The notes below the pieces were generated by a model. It ran no database searches. It had not been told where the DNA came from and worked only from the letters and a program-made list of their open reading frames with translations. The translations under genes were made by a program, and so were the position numbers. From Xanthomarina maritima (GTDB lineage: Bacteria; Bacteroidota; Bacteroidia; Flavobacteriales; Flavobacteriaceae): a stretch of DNA of 64,000 bases. Shown piece after piece: positions 27,884 to 37,883 of the stretch; the stretch's first letter is position 1, and the number at the start of each line of letters is the position of its first letter. The DNA is taken from NCBI RefSeq assembly GCF_008084905.1, contig NZ_VSFC01000002.1, forward strand, positions 95,912-159,911. The letters are read 5' to 3'.

Positions 27884-28810
27884 ATGAGCAAATTAGTTAT
27901 TGTTGGTACCGTAGCCTTTGATGCTATTGAAACACCTTTCGGGAAAACCGATAAAATTCTTGGTGGCGCAGCTACCTTTATTGGTTTAGCAGCATCACAA
28001 TTTAATGTTGATGCAGCAGTTGTATCTGTTGTTGGAGGAGATTTTCCTCAGGAATATTTAGACTTGCTTTCAAATAAAAACATTGATATTTCTGGAGTAG
28101 AAATAATTAAAGAAGGTAAAACATTTTTTTGGAGTGGAAAGTATCATAACGATATGAACACTCGCGATACTTTAGCAACAGAACTAAATGTTTTAGCCGA
28201 TTTTAATCCAGTAGTCCCTTCAGATTATAAAAATGCTGAAGTAGTTATGTTAGGAAATTTACATCCTATCGTCCAATTGGGTGTATTAGAACAAATGGAG
28301 ACAAAACCAAAGCTCGTTATTTTAGACACTATGAACTTTTGGATGGATTGTGCACTGGAAGAACTTCATAATGTTATTAAAAAAGTTGATGTTATAACCA
28401 TAAATGATGAAGAAGCTAGACAATTAACTCATGAATATTCATTAGTAGTTGCTGCAAGAAAAATTCATGAAATGGGTCCAAAATATGTGGTGATTAAGAA
28501 GGGAGAACATGGTGCCTTATTATTTCATGATGACAACGTGTTTTATGCACCTGCTTTACCATTAGAAGAAGTTTTTGATCCAACTGGAGCTGGAGATACC
28601 TTTGCTGGTGGGTTTGCAGGATATTTAGCAAAAACTGAAGACGTTTCTTTTGAAAACATGAAGAATGCTGTAATTTACGGATCAACTTTAGCCTCCTTTT
28701 GTGTAGAAAAATTTGGTACAGAACGTATGACTGATTTGAAAAGTAATGAAGTACATCAACGCTTAGAGCAATTTAAGAGTTTAACACAATTCGATATAGA
28801 ATTAACATAA
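27884..28810 (+). CDS. PfkB family carbohydrate/nucleoside kinase
   Basis: The 308-residue protein has the ribokinase-fold signatures GGAATFIGLAASQF near the N-terminus and DPTGAGDTFAGGFAGYL (about 230-246), the anion hole with the catalytic Asp. It phosphorylates a sugar or nucleoside with ATP. It lies directly before purF with a terminator between, a neighbourhood seen across Flavobacteriia. A purine-related substrate is possible but unproven. Confidence 0.85.
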   Translation: MSKLVIVGTVAFDAIETPFGKTDKILGGAATFIGLAASQFNVDAAVVSVVGGDFPQEYLDLLSNKNIDISGVEIIKEGKTFFWSGKYHNDMNTRDTLATELNVLADFNPVVPSDYKNAEVVMLGNLHPIVQLGVLEQMETKPKLVILDTMNFWMDCALEELHNVIKKVDVITINDEEARQLTHEYSLVVAARKIHEMGPKYVVIKKGEHGALLFHDDNVFYAPALPLEEVFDPTGAGDTFAGGFAGYLAKTEDVSFENMKNAVIYGSTLASFCVEKFGTERMTDLKSNEVHQRLEQFKSLTQFDIELT

Positions 28811-28813
28811 ACC

Positions 28814-28841
28814 AACGCGCTCTAAATTGAGCGCGTTTTTT
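28814..28841 (+). terminator. Terminator after the PfkB kinase gene
   Basis: The stem AACGCGCTC / GAGCGCGTT with a TAAATT loop is followed by TTTT. Confidence 0.9.
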
Positions 28842-28882
28842 GATTTTTAAAACAACAACTACAACAAACAATATAACTTACA

Positions 28883-30781
28883 ATGAGCGACGCTTTAAAA
28901 CACGAATGTGGTATTGCACAAATTAGACTTTTAAAACCTCTAGAGTTTTATAAGGAAAAATATGGCACAGCTTTTTACGGAGTGAATAAAATGTATTTAA
29001 TGATGGAAAAACAGCACAATCGAGGTCAAGATGGTGCAGGTTTTGCCAGTATTAAATTAGACACCAATCCTGGAGATCGTTATATAAGTCGAGTACGCTC
29101 TATTGCTCAACAACCTATTCAGGATATTTTTGCCCAAATAAACGACAGAATTAATAAAGAAATGTTAGAACATCCTGAATTTAAAGAGGATGTAGCTCTT
29201 CAAAAAAAGCATCTTCCTTATATTGGTGAAGTCCTTCTTGGCCATGTTAGGTATGGAACATTTGGCAAAAACAGCGTAGAAAATGTTCATCCTTTTTTAA
29301 GGCAAAATAATTGGATGCACAGAAATTTAATAGTTGCCGGAAACTTTAACATGACTAATGTTAATGAGTTATTTGATGGTTTGGTAAGAATTGGGCAACA
29401 TCCTAAAGAAAAGGCTGATACTATAACCATTATGGAAAAAATTGGTCATTTTTTAGATGATGCAGTAGCAAAAAAATATAAACAATTAAAAAAAGAAGGT
29501 TATAGTAAAAATGAATGCTCTCCTTTAATTGCAGACCGCCTTAATGTGGCAAAAATATTAAAACGTGCATCAAAAAACTGGGATGGAGGTTATGCTATGG
29601 CTGGGCTTTTAGGTCATGGAGATGCTTTTGTTTTAAGAGATCCAGCAGGTATTAGACCAGCATATTATTACAAAGATGATGAAGTTGTAGTAGTAGCTTC
29701 AGAACGTCCAGTAATTCAAACTGTATTTAATGTAGATTTTGATGATGTAAAAGAACTAGAACCTGGACACGCTATTATCACAAAAAAATCTGGAGAAGTT
29801 TCAATTAAAAAAATCATTGAACCCTTAGAGCGTAAAGCGTGTTCTTTTGAACGTATTTATTTTTCAAGAGGAAGTGATGCAGAAATTTATCAAGAAAGAA
29901 AAAAACTGGGCAAATTACTTATGCCAAAAGTTCTAGAAGCTATTGAAAATGACACTAAAAATACCGTGTTTTCTTATATTCCAAATACAGCTGAAACTTC
30001 ATTTTTTGGAATGATAGAAACTGTTGAAGATTTTCTTAATAAAAGAAAAACACAAGCTATTTTGGATGGCAAAGGAGGCTTATCTGCAGAAAGAGTTAAA
30101 GACATATTAAACGAAAGACCTAGAATTGAAAAAATAGCCATTAAAGATGTTAAACTAAGAACTTTTATTACTGAAGATAGTAGTAGAGATGATTTAGTTG
30201 CACATGTTTATGATGTGACTTATGGAGTAATTAAACCAACCGATAATCTAGTTATTATTGACGATAGTATTGTAAGAGGAACAACTCTAAAAAAGAGTAT
30301 TATTAAAATGATGGATAGATTACATCCTAAAAAAATAATTGTAGTTTCATCTGCTCCTCAAATTCGTTATCCAGATTGTTATGGAATTGATATGGCTAGA
30401 CTGGAAGATTTAATTGCTTTTCGTGCTATGTTAGAATTATTAGAAGAGAACAATAAGTATCATTTAGTTAGAGAAGTTTACGAAAAATGTAAAGCACAAG
30501 AAAATCTAGAAGATAAAGATGTAAGGAATTTTGTTAAAGAATTATATTCAGAATTTACTGCTGATGCTATTTCAAACAAAATTGCAGAATTAATTTGTGA
30601 TGAAACTGTAAACGCTAAAGTAGAAACTATTTTCCAACCCATAGATAATTTACATAAAGCTTGTCCGAAAAATTTAGGCGATTGGTATTTTACTGGTAAC
30701 TATCCAACCGTTGGAGGTAACAGAGTTGTAAACAGAGCTTTTATTAATTTTTACGAAGGAAATAAAGAACGAGCATATTAG
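28883..30781 (+). CDS. purF: Amidophosphoribosyltransferase
   Basis: The 632-residue enzyme makes phosphoribosylamine from PRPP and glutamine, the first committed purine step. The N-terminal nucleophile is Cys9 (KHECGIAQ), implying removal of an eight-residue propeptide. The PRPP site NLVIIDDSIVRGTTLKKS is clear (about 455-472). It is longer than the roughly 500-residue enterobacterial enzyme, mainly through inserts in the glutaminase half and a C-terminal extension, as is usual in Bacteroidota. A PurR-like control site was not recognised. Confidence 0.95.
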   Translation: MSDALKHECGIAQIRLLKPLEFYKEKYGTAFYGVNKMYLMMEKQHNRGQDGAGFASIKLDTNPGDRYISRVRSIAQQPIQDIFAQINDRINKEMLEHPEFKEDVALQKKHLPYIGEVLLGHVRYGTFGKNSVENVHPFLRQNNWMHRNLIVAGNFNMTNVNELFDGLVRIGQHPKEKADTITIMEKIGHFLDDAVAKKYKQLKKEGYSKNECSPLIADRLNVAKILKRASKNWDGGYAMAGLLGHGDAFVLRDPAGIRPAYYYKDDEVVVVASERPVIQTVFNVDFDDVKELEPGHAIITKKSGEVSIKKIIEPLERKACSFERIYFSRGSDAEIYQERKKLGKLLMPKVLEAIENDTKNTVFSYIPNTAETSFFGMIETVEDFLNKRKTQAILDGKGGLSAERVKDILNERPRIEKIAIKDVKLRTFITEDSSRDDLVAHVYDVTYGVIKPTDNLVIIDDSIVRGTTLKKSIIKMMDRLHPKKIIVVSSAPQIRYPDCYGIDMARLEDLIAFRAMLELLEENNKYHLVREVYEKCKAQENLEDKDVRNFVKELYSEFTADAISNKIAELICDETVNAKVETIFQPIDNLHKACPKNLGDWYFTGNYPTVGGNRVVNRAFINFYEGNKERAY

Positions 30782-30802
30782 ATAAGATCTTAATTTTTAA
30801 CG

Positions 30803-30853
30803 TTTTATCTAACAAATACGTGCTTTTATCTGAAATATTTGCATTTCATCTAA
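30803..30853. repeat. Three phased direct repeats upstream of the small RNA pair
   Basis: TTTTATCTAA (30803), TTTTATCTGA (30824) and TTTCATCTAA (30844) occur at spacings of 21 and 20 bases, about two helical turns. They lie just upstream of the first small RNA candidate and could be a regulator-binding array. Low sequence complexity makes chance similarity possible. Confidence 0.3.
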
Positions 30854-30893
30854 TATATAAAAAAAATAAATAAAATAAAACTACTTTAGACTC

Positions 30894-30966
30894 ACCATAA
30901 CATAAGTAGGTTAAGTTCATGGTAGATTTGGGGCAAAAAAAGGTGAACTCTCGTTCGCCTTTTTTT
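30894..30966 (+). ncRNA. Candidate small RNA, copy 1
   Basis: The element starts ACCATAAC, which pairs with GTTCATGGT (one bulged base) around a 13-base loop ATAAGTAGGTTAA. A single-stranded GATTTGGGGC-A7 linker follows, then a terminator hairpin AGGTGAAC-TCTC-GTTCGCCT with a T run. TACTTTAG at 30882-30889 is a one-mismatch -7 box placed for a start at about 30894. A second copy 203 bases on is the same in all but three positions. A reading frame ATGGTAGATTTG exists inside but is not conserved between copies, so this looks non-coding. Role unknown. Confidence 0.72.
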
Positions 30967-31083
30967 ATTTTTATATTTCTACTTCAATAACAAAAGTTTT
31001 ACTTAATCTCTTATTAATAACTCTTTTAGACTAATATTTAAGTAGTTTATCTATTAATTTTCTTTAATCTAAAATAACAATCA

Positions 31084-31091
31084 TATATTTG
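31084..31091 (+). promoter_or_regulatory. -7 box TATATTTG of small RNA copy 2
   Basis: TATATTTG ends 5 bases before the first base of the repeated element, the right place for its transcription start. No clear TTG -33 element is present. Confidence 0.55.
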
Positions 31092-31096
31092 TTGTT

Positions 31097-31167
31097 ACCA
31101 TAACATAAGTAGGTTAAGTTTATGGTAGATTTGGGGCAAAAAAGGTGAACTCTCGTTCACCTTTTTT
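31097..31167 (+). ncRNA. Candidate small RNA, copy 2
   Basis: The layout is the same as copy 1: ACCATAAC / GTTTATGGT stem with the identical 13-base loop, GATTTGGGGC-A6 linker, and terminator AGGTGAAC-TCTC-GTTCACCT plus T run. Compared with copy 1 there is a C-to-T change at the bulge, one A fewer in the linker, and a G-to-A change that turns a wobble pair into a Watson-Crick pair in the terminator. The flanks are unrelated outside the element. This pattern supports a duplicated RNA gene of about 71 nucleotides. Confidence 0.75.
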
Positions 31168-31177
31168 CATTTTCAAA

Positions 31178-31206
31178 CAAAAAAAAGCAAACCTAAAAGT
31201 TTGCTT
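31178..31206 (-). terminator. Terminator of sodA
   Basis: On the minus strand the stem AAGCAAAC / GTTTGCTT is followed by a T run. Confidence 0.82.
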
Positions 31207-31232
31207 CTCAAATTCATTTTATAAGTTTTAAC

Positions 31233-31841
31233 TTATTTTGCTTCAGCATATCTTCTTTCAACTTCATTCCAATTAATTACATTAAAAAATGCATTAATAT
31301 AATCTGGTCTTCTATTTTGATAATTTAAATAATATGCATGTTCCCAAACATCTAACCCTAAAATTGGAGTTCCTCCACAAGTAACTCCAGGCATTAATGG
31401 ATTGTCTTGATTAGGTGTAGAGCAAACTTCTACTTTTCCTCCTTTATGCACACATAACCATGCCCAACCAGAACCAAATTGTGTTGCTGCAGCTTTACTA
31501 AATGCATCTTTAAAAGCATCTACTGAACCATAAGCTGCAATAATAGCATCTTTTAGTTCTCCAGATAAATAACCTTTCCCTTCTGGATTCATTACGTCCC
31601 AAAATAAAGAATGATTATAAAACCCTCCACCATTATTTCTAACAGCTTTATTGTTCATATCTAAATTAGTAAGTATGTTCTCTATAGATTTTCCTTCTAA
31701 ATCAGAACCTGCTATCGCATTATTTAAATTATTTGTATATCCTTGGTGGTGTTTTGAATGATGTATTTCCATTGTACGAGCATCTATATGAGGCTCTAAA
31801 GCATCATATGCATATTTTAATTTCGGTAATTCGAAAGCCAT
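31233..31841 (-). CDS. sodA: Superoxide dismutase (Fe/Mn type)
   Basis: The 202-residue cytosolic enzyme converts superoxide to oxygen and hydrogen peroxide. Metal ligands are the His in [12 protein letters not shown], the His in FYNHSLFW, and Asp and His in [11 protein letters not shown]. The start at 31841 ([12 protein letters not shown]) is chosen because the longer frame to 31880 adds a non-homologous leader that overlaps the promoter box. Iron or manganese preference is not clear from sequence. Confidence 0.95.
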   Translation of the reverse strand: MAFELPKLKYAYDALEPHIDARTMEIHHSKHHQGYTNNLNNAIAGSDLEGKSIENILTNLDMNNKAVRNNGGGFYNHSLFWDVMNPEGKGYLSGELKDAIIAAYGSVDAFKDAFSKAAATQFGSGWAWLCVHKGGKVEVCSTPNQDNPLMPGVTCGGTPILGLDVWEHAYYLNYQNRRPDYINAFFNVINWNEVERRYAEAK

Positions 31842-31877
31842 AATATTTAATTTTTTAGTGTTAATAATTAATTCTTT

Positions 31878-31885
31878 CAAATTTA
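31878..31885 (-). promoter_or_regulatory. -7 box TAAATTTG of sodA
   Basis: TAAATTTG on the minus strand fits TAnnTTTG and lies 36 bases before ATG 31841. A TTG occurs 14 bases upstream of it, closer than usual. Confidence 0.45.
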
Positions 31886-31964
31886 CGGATAAATCATAGC
31901 AATTAAAAATAATAAATACCTATCAAATCATCGATAGTTTTTATCTTGTGTAAAATTTTACTTC

Positions 31965-34900
31965 ATGAATGGTCAGAGTTCTTTTTTAGTCTATAATGCT
32001 TCAGCAGGTAGTGGAAAAACATTTTCGCTAGTTAAAGAATATCTAAAGATTATTATCAAGTCTCCTTTTAACGACAAATTTAAACACATACTTGCTATTA
32101 CCTTTACTAACAAGGCTGCTAGTGAGATGAAAGATCGTATTATAGATACGTTAAAATCTTTTTCGTCTCAAACTATTTTAGAACATCCTAATGATATGTT
32201 CCAAATGATTTGTAGCGAATTACAAATGACTCCTTTAGCGGTTCATGAAAAATCGAAAACTTTATTAAACACCATTGTTTATAATTATGCTTTTTTTGAT
32301 ATTTCTACCATTGATGGATTTACTCATAAAATAATAAGAACATTTGCATACGATTTAAAATTACCATTAAATTTTGAAGTAGAATTAGATCAAGAAGTCC
32401 TATTAACTGAAGCTGTAGATAGATTAATTGCAAAAGCTGGAACAGATAAAGAACTAACTAAAGTTTTAATTGATTTTGCAATTGAAAAAACAGATGATGA
32501 TAAAAGTTGGGATGTTTCTTACGACTTTTATAAAGTTTCTAAACTACTTATAAATGAAAATGAAATTCCATTTATAAATGCTATAAAAAACAAAACACTT
32601 GAAGATTTTAAGAGTTTTAAAATATTTTTAAAACAAGAAATTGTTCAAACTGAAAATTCTATAGTTAAAATTGCTCAAAAAACATTAACATTAATTGATG
32701 AAGCAGGTCTCGAATTTAAAGACTTTTCAAGAAGCACACTTCCAAACCATTTTAAAAAGGCTTCAAATTTAGAATTAAATAGTCTTTATGATAATAAACT
32801 TGAGGAGAATATCTCTAACAGAACTGGCATCTACAATAAAACTTTAGAAGCGTCTATAGCTAATACAATTGAACAAATATTGCCAGAAATTGAAGTTTTT
32901 TATAAAACTATAAAAGCACAAGTTTATAATTTAAAATTTCTAAAAGCATGTTATAGAAACATCACTCCACTTTCTGTTTTAAATGCCATAAACAAAGAAT
33001 TAAATACCCTTAAAATAGAACAGAATAAAGTTTTAATATCTGAATTCAATAATCTAATAAGTAATGAAATAAAAGAACAACCAACGCCTTTTATTTACGA
33101 ACGTTTGGGTGAAAAATTCAGTCATTATTTTATTGACGAATTCCAAGACACATCTGTTCTACAATGGGAAAATTTAATCCCATTAATAGACAATAAATTA
33201 TCACAAGAAAATTTAAATACAGAAAAAGGATCCTTAATGATTGTTGGTGATGCCAAACAGGCAATTTATAGATGGCGTGGAGGAAAAGCAGAACAATTTA
33301 TAGATTTATTTAATAATACTAACCCTTTTCAAATAAAAAAAACAATTGTTAATCTACCACAAAATTTTAGAAGCTATCAGGAGATTATAAATTTCAACAA
33401 TAGCTTTTTTAAATTTTTGGCTGAATCTATTTTTAGCGAAGAAATTCATCAGAATATATACAATAATGCTAAACAAACAATTACCAAAAATCATAACGGT
33501 TTTGTTAGCATAGATTTTTTAGATATCAATAGAGAAGATGATATTGATACCATTTATACTGAAAAAACACTTGAAACCATTAATTTTTGTTTACAAAACG
33601 GATTTGTGTTAAGTGATATTTGTATTCTAGTTAGAAAAAACAAACAAGGTGTAGCAATTGCTGATTATTTAAACGAACATAAAATTCCTCTTATTTCATC
33701 TGAAACTTTATTGTTAAAAAACTCTCCTGATGTTGAATTTGCCATTCATTTTCTGAAACTATTATTACAACCAAAAAATAATGAAATAAAAATTCAGGTT
33801 CTTAATTATCTTGCAGAAACTCTTCAAATTGAAGCAAAGCATGCGTTTTTCGAAAAACACATAAATTTAAACTTAAATGTGTTATTTGCTTCTCTTCAAG
33901 AATACAATATCTATATACAGCTTAATAATTTATTACAATTGTCTTTATTTGAATTGGTTGAATCAATTATTAGATCCTTTAATTTAGTAGAAACATCCAA
34001 TGCTTATATTCAATATTTATTAGACTTAGTTTTTGAATATACCCAAAAAACCCAGCCAGATTTATTAGGATTTATTGAATACTATGAAAAAAAGAAAGAC
34101 AAATTAAGTATTGTTTTACCACCTGGACAAGAAGCAGTTCAAATAATGACTATCCACAAATCTAAAGGATTGGAGTTTCCTGTAGTTATTTTTCCTTATG
34201 CTGATTTAGATATTTATAAAGAAAATGAACCAAAAGAATGGTTCCCATTGAATCCTGAAAATTTTCAAGGTTTCAATTATTCGCTTCTAAATTTTTCAGG
34301 AGATTTTGAGAATTTTGGCGAAATAGGAAATCAAATCTATAATAGAAGACGTGCTAATCTTGAATTAGACAACATTAATATCTTGTATGTAGCATTAACC
34401 AGAGCAGTAGAACAACTATTTGTTATTTCTAAAAAAGATGTAAATAATAAAGGTGAAATTAAAACTCAAACATATTCCGGTTTCTTAATCAATTATTTAA
34501 TTCAATTAAATCTTTGGAATAACAATCAATCCTATTATACTTTTGGAAAACCAGAGAAAAGTTCTGAAAAGAAGTCTTTATCAAAAAATACAATAGAACA
34601 AAAAGTATTTATTTCTTCTCCAAAACACGAACATAATATTAAAATAGTCACTAATTCTGGTTTATTATGGGATACGCATCAAAAAGAAGCTATTGAAAAA
34701 GGGAATCTCATACACGAAATTATGTCTCAGATTAAAACAGAAACTGATATAGATTTTGTGATAAATGAGTTTATATTTTCAAATATCATCAATAAAGAAC
34801 AAGCTTTAATTTTAAAAGAAATAGTGCTTCAAATAGTATTACACAAAGATTTAACTCTTTATTTTTCTGATAATGTAATTATATATAATGAAAGAGATAT

Positions 34901-35114
34901 TATATCTAAATCTGGAGAGATAATTCGTTTAGATAGATTAGTGATAAACAACAAAAATCAAGCAATTATAATAGATTACAAAACAGGAATCGAAGATCCT
35001 AAACATTTAATTCAATTAAATAAATATGAAAATATTCTATTAGAAATGAATATAAAAACAATAAAAAAGATACTTGTATATATAAATGAAGGAATTCAAA
35101 TAAAAGAATTTTAA
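31965..35114 (+). CDS. AddA-like UvrD-family helicase/exonuclease
   Basis: The 1049-residue protein is the helicase-nuclease half of an AddAB-type double-strand break repair enzyme. Walker A is ASAGSGKTF (about 12-20), Walker B is FIDEFQDT, motif [17 protein letters not shown], motif [14 protein letters not shown] and motif [10 protein letters not shown]. The C-terminal RecB-type nuclease shows LIHEIMSQ and DRLVINN...IDYKTG. Its likely AddB partner starts at 37884, separated by kbl and an OmpA gene. The enzyme trims DNA ends for RecA loading. Confidence 0.88.
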   Translation: MNGQSSFLVYNASAGSGKTFSLVKEYLKIIIKSPFNDKFKHILAITFTNKAASEMKDRIIDTLKSFSSQTILEHPNDMFQMICSELQMTPLAVHEKSKTLLNTIVYNYAFFDISTIDGFTHKIIRTFAYDLKLPLNFEVELDQEVLLTEAVDRLIAKAGTDKELTKVLIDFAIEKTDDDKSWDVSYDFYKVSKLLINENEIPFINAIKNKTLEDFKSFKIFLKQEIVQTENSIVKIAQKTLTLIDEAGLEFKDFSRSTLPNHFKKASNLELNSLYDNKLEENISNRTGIYNKTLEASIANTIEQILPEIEVFYKTIKAQVYNLKFLKACYRNITPLSVLNAINKELNTLKIEQNKVLISEFNNLISNEIKEQPTPFIYERLGEKFSHYFIDEFQDTSVLQWENLIPLIDNKLSQENLNTEKGSLMIVGDAKQAIYRWRGGKAEQFIDLFNNTNPFQIKKTIVNLPQNFRSYQEIINFNNSFFKFLAESIFSEEIHQNIYNNAKQTITKNHNGFVSIDFLDINREDDIDTIYTEKTLETINFCLQNGFVLSDICILVRKNKQGVAIADYLNEHKIPLISSETLLLKNSPDVEFAIHFLKLLLQPKNNEIKIQVLNYLAETLQIEAKHAFFEKHINLNLNVLFASLQEYNIYIQLNNLLQLSLFELVESIIRSFNLVETSNAYIQYLLDLVFEYTQKTQPDLLGFIEYYEKKKDKLSIVLPPGQEAVQIMTIHKSKGLEFPVVIFPYADLDIYKENEPKEWFPLNPENFQGFNYSLLNFSGDFENFGEIGNQIYNRRRANLELDNINILYVALTRAVEQLFVISKKDVNNKGEIKTQTYSGFLINYLIQLNLWNNNQSYYTFGKPEKSSEKKSLSKNTIEQKVFISSPKHEHNIKIVTNSGLLWDTHQKEAIEKGNLIHEIMSQIKTETDIDFVINEFIFSNIINKEQALILKEIVLQIVLHKDLTLYFSDNVIIYNERDIISKSGEIIRLDRLVINNKNQAIIIDYKTGIEDPKHLIQLNKYENILLEMNIKTIKKILVYINEGIQIKEF

Positions 35115-35119
35115 ATTTG
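35112..35119 (+). promoter_or_regulatory. -7 box TAAATTTG of kbl
   Basis: The box overlaps the TAA stop codon of the AddA-like gene and lies 18 bases before the kbl ATG. Confidence 0.5.
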
Positions 35120-35136
35120 CAAAAAACAACCAAGTC

Positions 35137-36330
35137 ATGTACGGAAAATTAAAAGAACACTTAGAAAACGAAATTCAAGAGATAAAAGATAATGGCCTGT
35201 TTAAATCTGAACGTATTATTACTTCGGCTCAAGGAGCAGAGATTACCCTAAATACAGGTGAAACAGTTTTAAATTTTTGTGCCAATAATTATTTAGGTCT
35301 TTCTTCTCACCCAGAAGTTATTCAAGCAGCTAAAGATGTCATGGATACTCATGGATTTGGCATGTCTTCTGTTCGATTTATATGTGGAACACAAGACATT
35401 CACAAAGAATTAGAACATAAAATTGCTGAATTTTATGATACAGAAGACACTATTTTATATGCTGCAGCATTTGATGCAAATGGTGGTGTTTTTGAACCTT
35501 TATTTGGTGTAGAAGATGCCATTATTTCAGATTCTTTAAATCATGCCTCTATTATAGATGGAGTAAGATTATGTAAAGCTGCAAGATATCGATACCAAAA
35601 TAACGATATGGCAGATTTAGAAAATCAACTAATTGAAGCCAACAAAAATGGAGCACGTTTTAAAATTATAGTTACTGATGGTGTATTCTCAATGGATGGA
35701 TTGGTAGCGCCTTTAGATAAAATTTGTGATTTAGCAGATAAGTATGATGCTTTAGTAATGATTGATGAATGTCATGCAGCAGGATTTATAGGTAAAACAG
35801 GTCGTGGCACACTTGAAGAGAAAGGAGTTTTAGACAGAATAGACATTATTACTGGAACTTTAGGTAAAGCATTAGGCGGTGCCATGGGTGGATATACAAC
35901 AGGCAAAAAAGAAATCATTGAAATTTTACGTCAACGGTCAAGACCCTATTTATTTTCAAACTCTTTAGCACCTGCAATTGTTGGTGCATCAATTAAAGTG
36001 TTCGACATGTTGAGGAATGATACCACTCTAAGAGATAAATTGGAATGGAACGCTGAATACTTTAAAAAAGGCATGAAAGGTGCAGGTTTTGATATTATTG
36101 ATGGTGATTCTGCAATTGTTCCAGTTATGTTATATGATGCAAAATTAGCCCAAACTATGGCTAATTTACTTTTAAAAGAAGGGATTTATGTTATAGGATT
36201 CTTTTTTCCAGTTGTACCTAAAGAAAAAGCTAGAATAAGAGTTCAGCTTTCAGCAGCACACGAAAAAGAACATCTTGATATAGCAATAAAATCTTTTATA
36301 AAAGTTGGAAAACAACTTGAAATTATTTAA
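35137..36330 (+). CDS. kbl: Glycine C-acetyltransferase (2-amino-3-ketobutyrate CoA ligase)
   Basis: The 397-residue PLP enzyme cleaves 2-amino-3-oxobutyrate with CoA to glycine and acetyl-CoA in threonine breakdown. The alpha-oxoamine synthase motifs [24 protein letters not shown] and [14 protein letters not shown] (PLP lysine) are present. Closely related 8-amino-7-oxononanoate synthase is less likely given the high similarity to Kbl, such as [14 protein letters not shown]. No tdh gene lies nearby. Confidence 0.93.
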   Translation: MYGKLKEHLENEIQEIKDNGLFKSERIITSAQGAEITLNTGETVLNFCANNYLGLSSHPEVIQAAKDVMDTHGFGMSSVRFICGTQDIHKELEHKIAEFYDTEDTILYAAAFDANGGVFEPLFGVEDAIISDSLNHASIIDGVRLCKAARYRYQNNDMADLENQLIEANKNGARFKIIVTDGVFSMDGLVAPLDKICDLADKYDALVMIDECHAAGFIGKTGRGTLEEKGVLDRIDIITGTLGKALGGAMGGYTTGKKEIIEILRQRSRPYLFSNSLAPAIVGASIKVFDMLRNDTTLRDKLEWNAEYFKKGMKGAGFDIIDGDSAIVPVMLYDAKLAQTMANLLLKEGIYVIGFFFPVVPKEKARIRVQLSAAHEKEHLDIAIKSFIKVGKQLEII

Positions 36331-36379
36331 AATTTTTAGACAATTGAGCAGATTTTAGGTAAAATATTCAATATTTTTC

Positions 36380-36387
36380 TATATTTG
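36380..36387 (+). promoter_or_regulatory. -7 box TATATTTG of the OmpA-family gene
   Basis: TATATTTG fits TAnnTTTG and gives a leader of about 60 bases before ATG 36456. No TTG is found at normal spacing. Confidence 0.45.
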
Positions 36388-36455
36388 TCTTTGTTAATAA
36401 TATTTAACAACTTACTTTTGCTTACAATTAACACTTAAAAATTAAATTTTTGAAT

Positions 36456-37817
36456 ATGAAAAATCTTAGCAGATTATTGTTCGCAATGTTGCTTATGTTA
36501 AGTTATAGCAGCATTAATGCACAAGATGAAAACAATCCATGGGCTATTAACGTTGGAGTAAACGCCGTTGATTTCTATCCAACAGGTGAAGACGCTCCAC
36601 TTGGAGATTTCTTTGATGAGTACTTTAATGCTCGTGATCATTGGAATATTTTACCTTCTTTATCTAGTGTCACCGTTTCAAGGTATTTTAGTAATGGTTT
36701 CTCTTTTGGAGTAACTGGTTCTATGAATAAAATTGAAAAATTTGGTGATTCAGATGTAAAAAACTTATCTTATTATGGAGCAGATGGAACTGTAAGTTAT
36801 AGTTTCATGGAATTAATTAATTCAAATGTAGTTGAGCCTTACCTTGGAGTAGGTGGTGGTTACACTTGGGTAGACAAGATTGGAGCTGGTACTTTAAATG
36901 GAGCTATAGGTCTTAATTTATGGTTTACAGAAAATATTGGCTTTTCTTTCCAAAGTACTTACAAACATGCTTTCGAAGATTATTTATCTTCACATTTCCA
37001 ACATTATGCAGGTTTGAAGTTTAAATTTGGAGGAAAAGATACTGACAGTGATGGAATCTACGATATTGATGATGCTTGTCCAGAAGTTCCTGGTTTAGCT
37101 GAATTTAATGGTTGTCCAGACTCAGATGGTGATGGTATTGAAGATAGTAAAGACGATTGTCCAAACGAAGCTGGTTTAGCTGAGTTTAATGGATGTCCTG
37201 ATACAGATGGTGATGGTCTTGCTGATCCTAATGATGACTGTCCAACAGTTGCTGGTTCAAAAGAATTAAACGGTTGTCCAGATGCTGATGGTGATGGAAT
37301 TGCTGATAAAGATGACAAATGTCCAAATGAAGCAGGACCTGCTGCAAACAATGGATGCCCTTGGCCAGATAGAGATGGTGATGGTGTAGCTGATAAAGAT
37401 GATTTATGTCCAGATATAGTTGGTACTGTTGCTAACGATGGATGCCCAGAAGTAACTGAAGCTGTTAAAAAGGCTTTAAATGCTTATGCTAAAACTATCT
37501 TATTCGATACTGGTAAAGCGTCAATTAAAGATCAGTCTGCTGGTGTATTAGATAATATAATAGGTATTTTAAATGAGTACCCTAATGCTAAATTCAACAT
37601 TGAAGGACATACTGATAGTGTTGGTAGTGAAGCGTTAAATCAAAAATTATCTCAAGAAAGAGCTAGTTCTGTAATGAACTACTTAATTTCTAATGGAGTT
37701 GCTTCTAACAGATTAAATGCTCATGGTTATGGAGAATCTAGACCATTAGATTCTAATAAAACGGCAGCTGGAAGAGCTAACAATAGAAGAGTAGAAATTA
37801 ACTTACATAAAGATTAA
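36456..37817 (+). CDS. OmpA-family outer-membrane protein with thrombospondin type 3 repeats
   Basis: The 453-residue protein has a signal peptide (about 1-23, ending SINAQ), an eight-strand-type barrel (to about 190), and five calcium-binding thrombospondin type 3 repeats of the DSDGDGI..DDCP..NGCP type (about 195-325). A C-terminal OmpA domain follows (about 345-453), with [11 protein letters not shown] and [11 protein letters not shown] for peptidoglycan binding. It links the outer membrane to the cell wall. The in-frame TTG at 36450 is rejected in favour of ATG 36456. It is probably a major outer-membrane protein. Confidence 0.93.
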   Translation: MKNLSRLLFAMLLMLSYSSINAQDENNPWAINVGVNAVDFYPTGEDAPLGDFFDEYFNARDHWNILPSLSSVTVSRYFSNGFSFGVTGSMNKIEKFGDSDVKNLSYYGADGTVSYSFMELINSNVVEPYLGVGGGYTWVDKIGAGTLNGAIGLNLWFTENIGFSFQSTYKHAFEDYLSSHFQHYAGLKFKFGGKDTDSDGIYDIDDACPEVPGLAEFNGCPDSDGDGIEDSKDDCPNEAGLAEFNGCPDTDGDGLADPNDDCPTVAGSKELNGCPDADGDGIADKDDKCPNEAGPAANNGCPWPDRDGDGVADKDDLCPDIVGTVANDGCPEVTEAVKKALNAYAKTILFDTGKASIKDQSAGVLDNIIGILNEYPNAKFNIEGHTDSVGSEALNQKLSQERASSVMNYLISNGVASNRLNAHGYGESRPLDSNKTAAGRANNRRVEINLHKD

Positions 37818-37842
37818 TTAGAACTCTTTTAAATTATATAAA

Positions 37843-37873
37843 AAAACGCCTCGAAATATCGAGGCGTTTTTTA
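37843..37873 (+). terminator. Terminator after the OmpA-family gene
   Basis: A 12-base-pair stem (37843-37854 with 37859-37870) with an AATA loop is followed by T residues. Confidence 0.92.
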
Positions 37874-37883
37874 TTTTTATATT

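Noticed and set aside
30919-31145. Short peptide frame starting ATGGTAGATTTG in both small RNA copies
   Set aside because: A one-base difference in the A run puts the two copies in different frames, giving unrelated ends.
37058-37351. Minus-strand frame rich in Ser/Pro repeats opposite the OmpA gene
   Set aside because: It is the antisense image of the thrombospondin type 3 repeats; the repeats encode calcium-binding motifs on the plus strand.
37030-37450. Tandem DNA repeats in the OmpA gene
   Set aside because: They are diverged protein-level repeats, not a satellite or CRISPR array.
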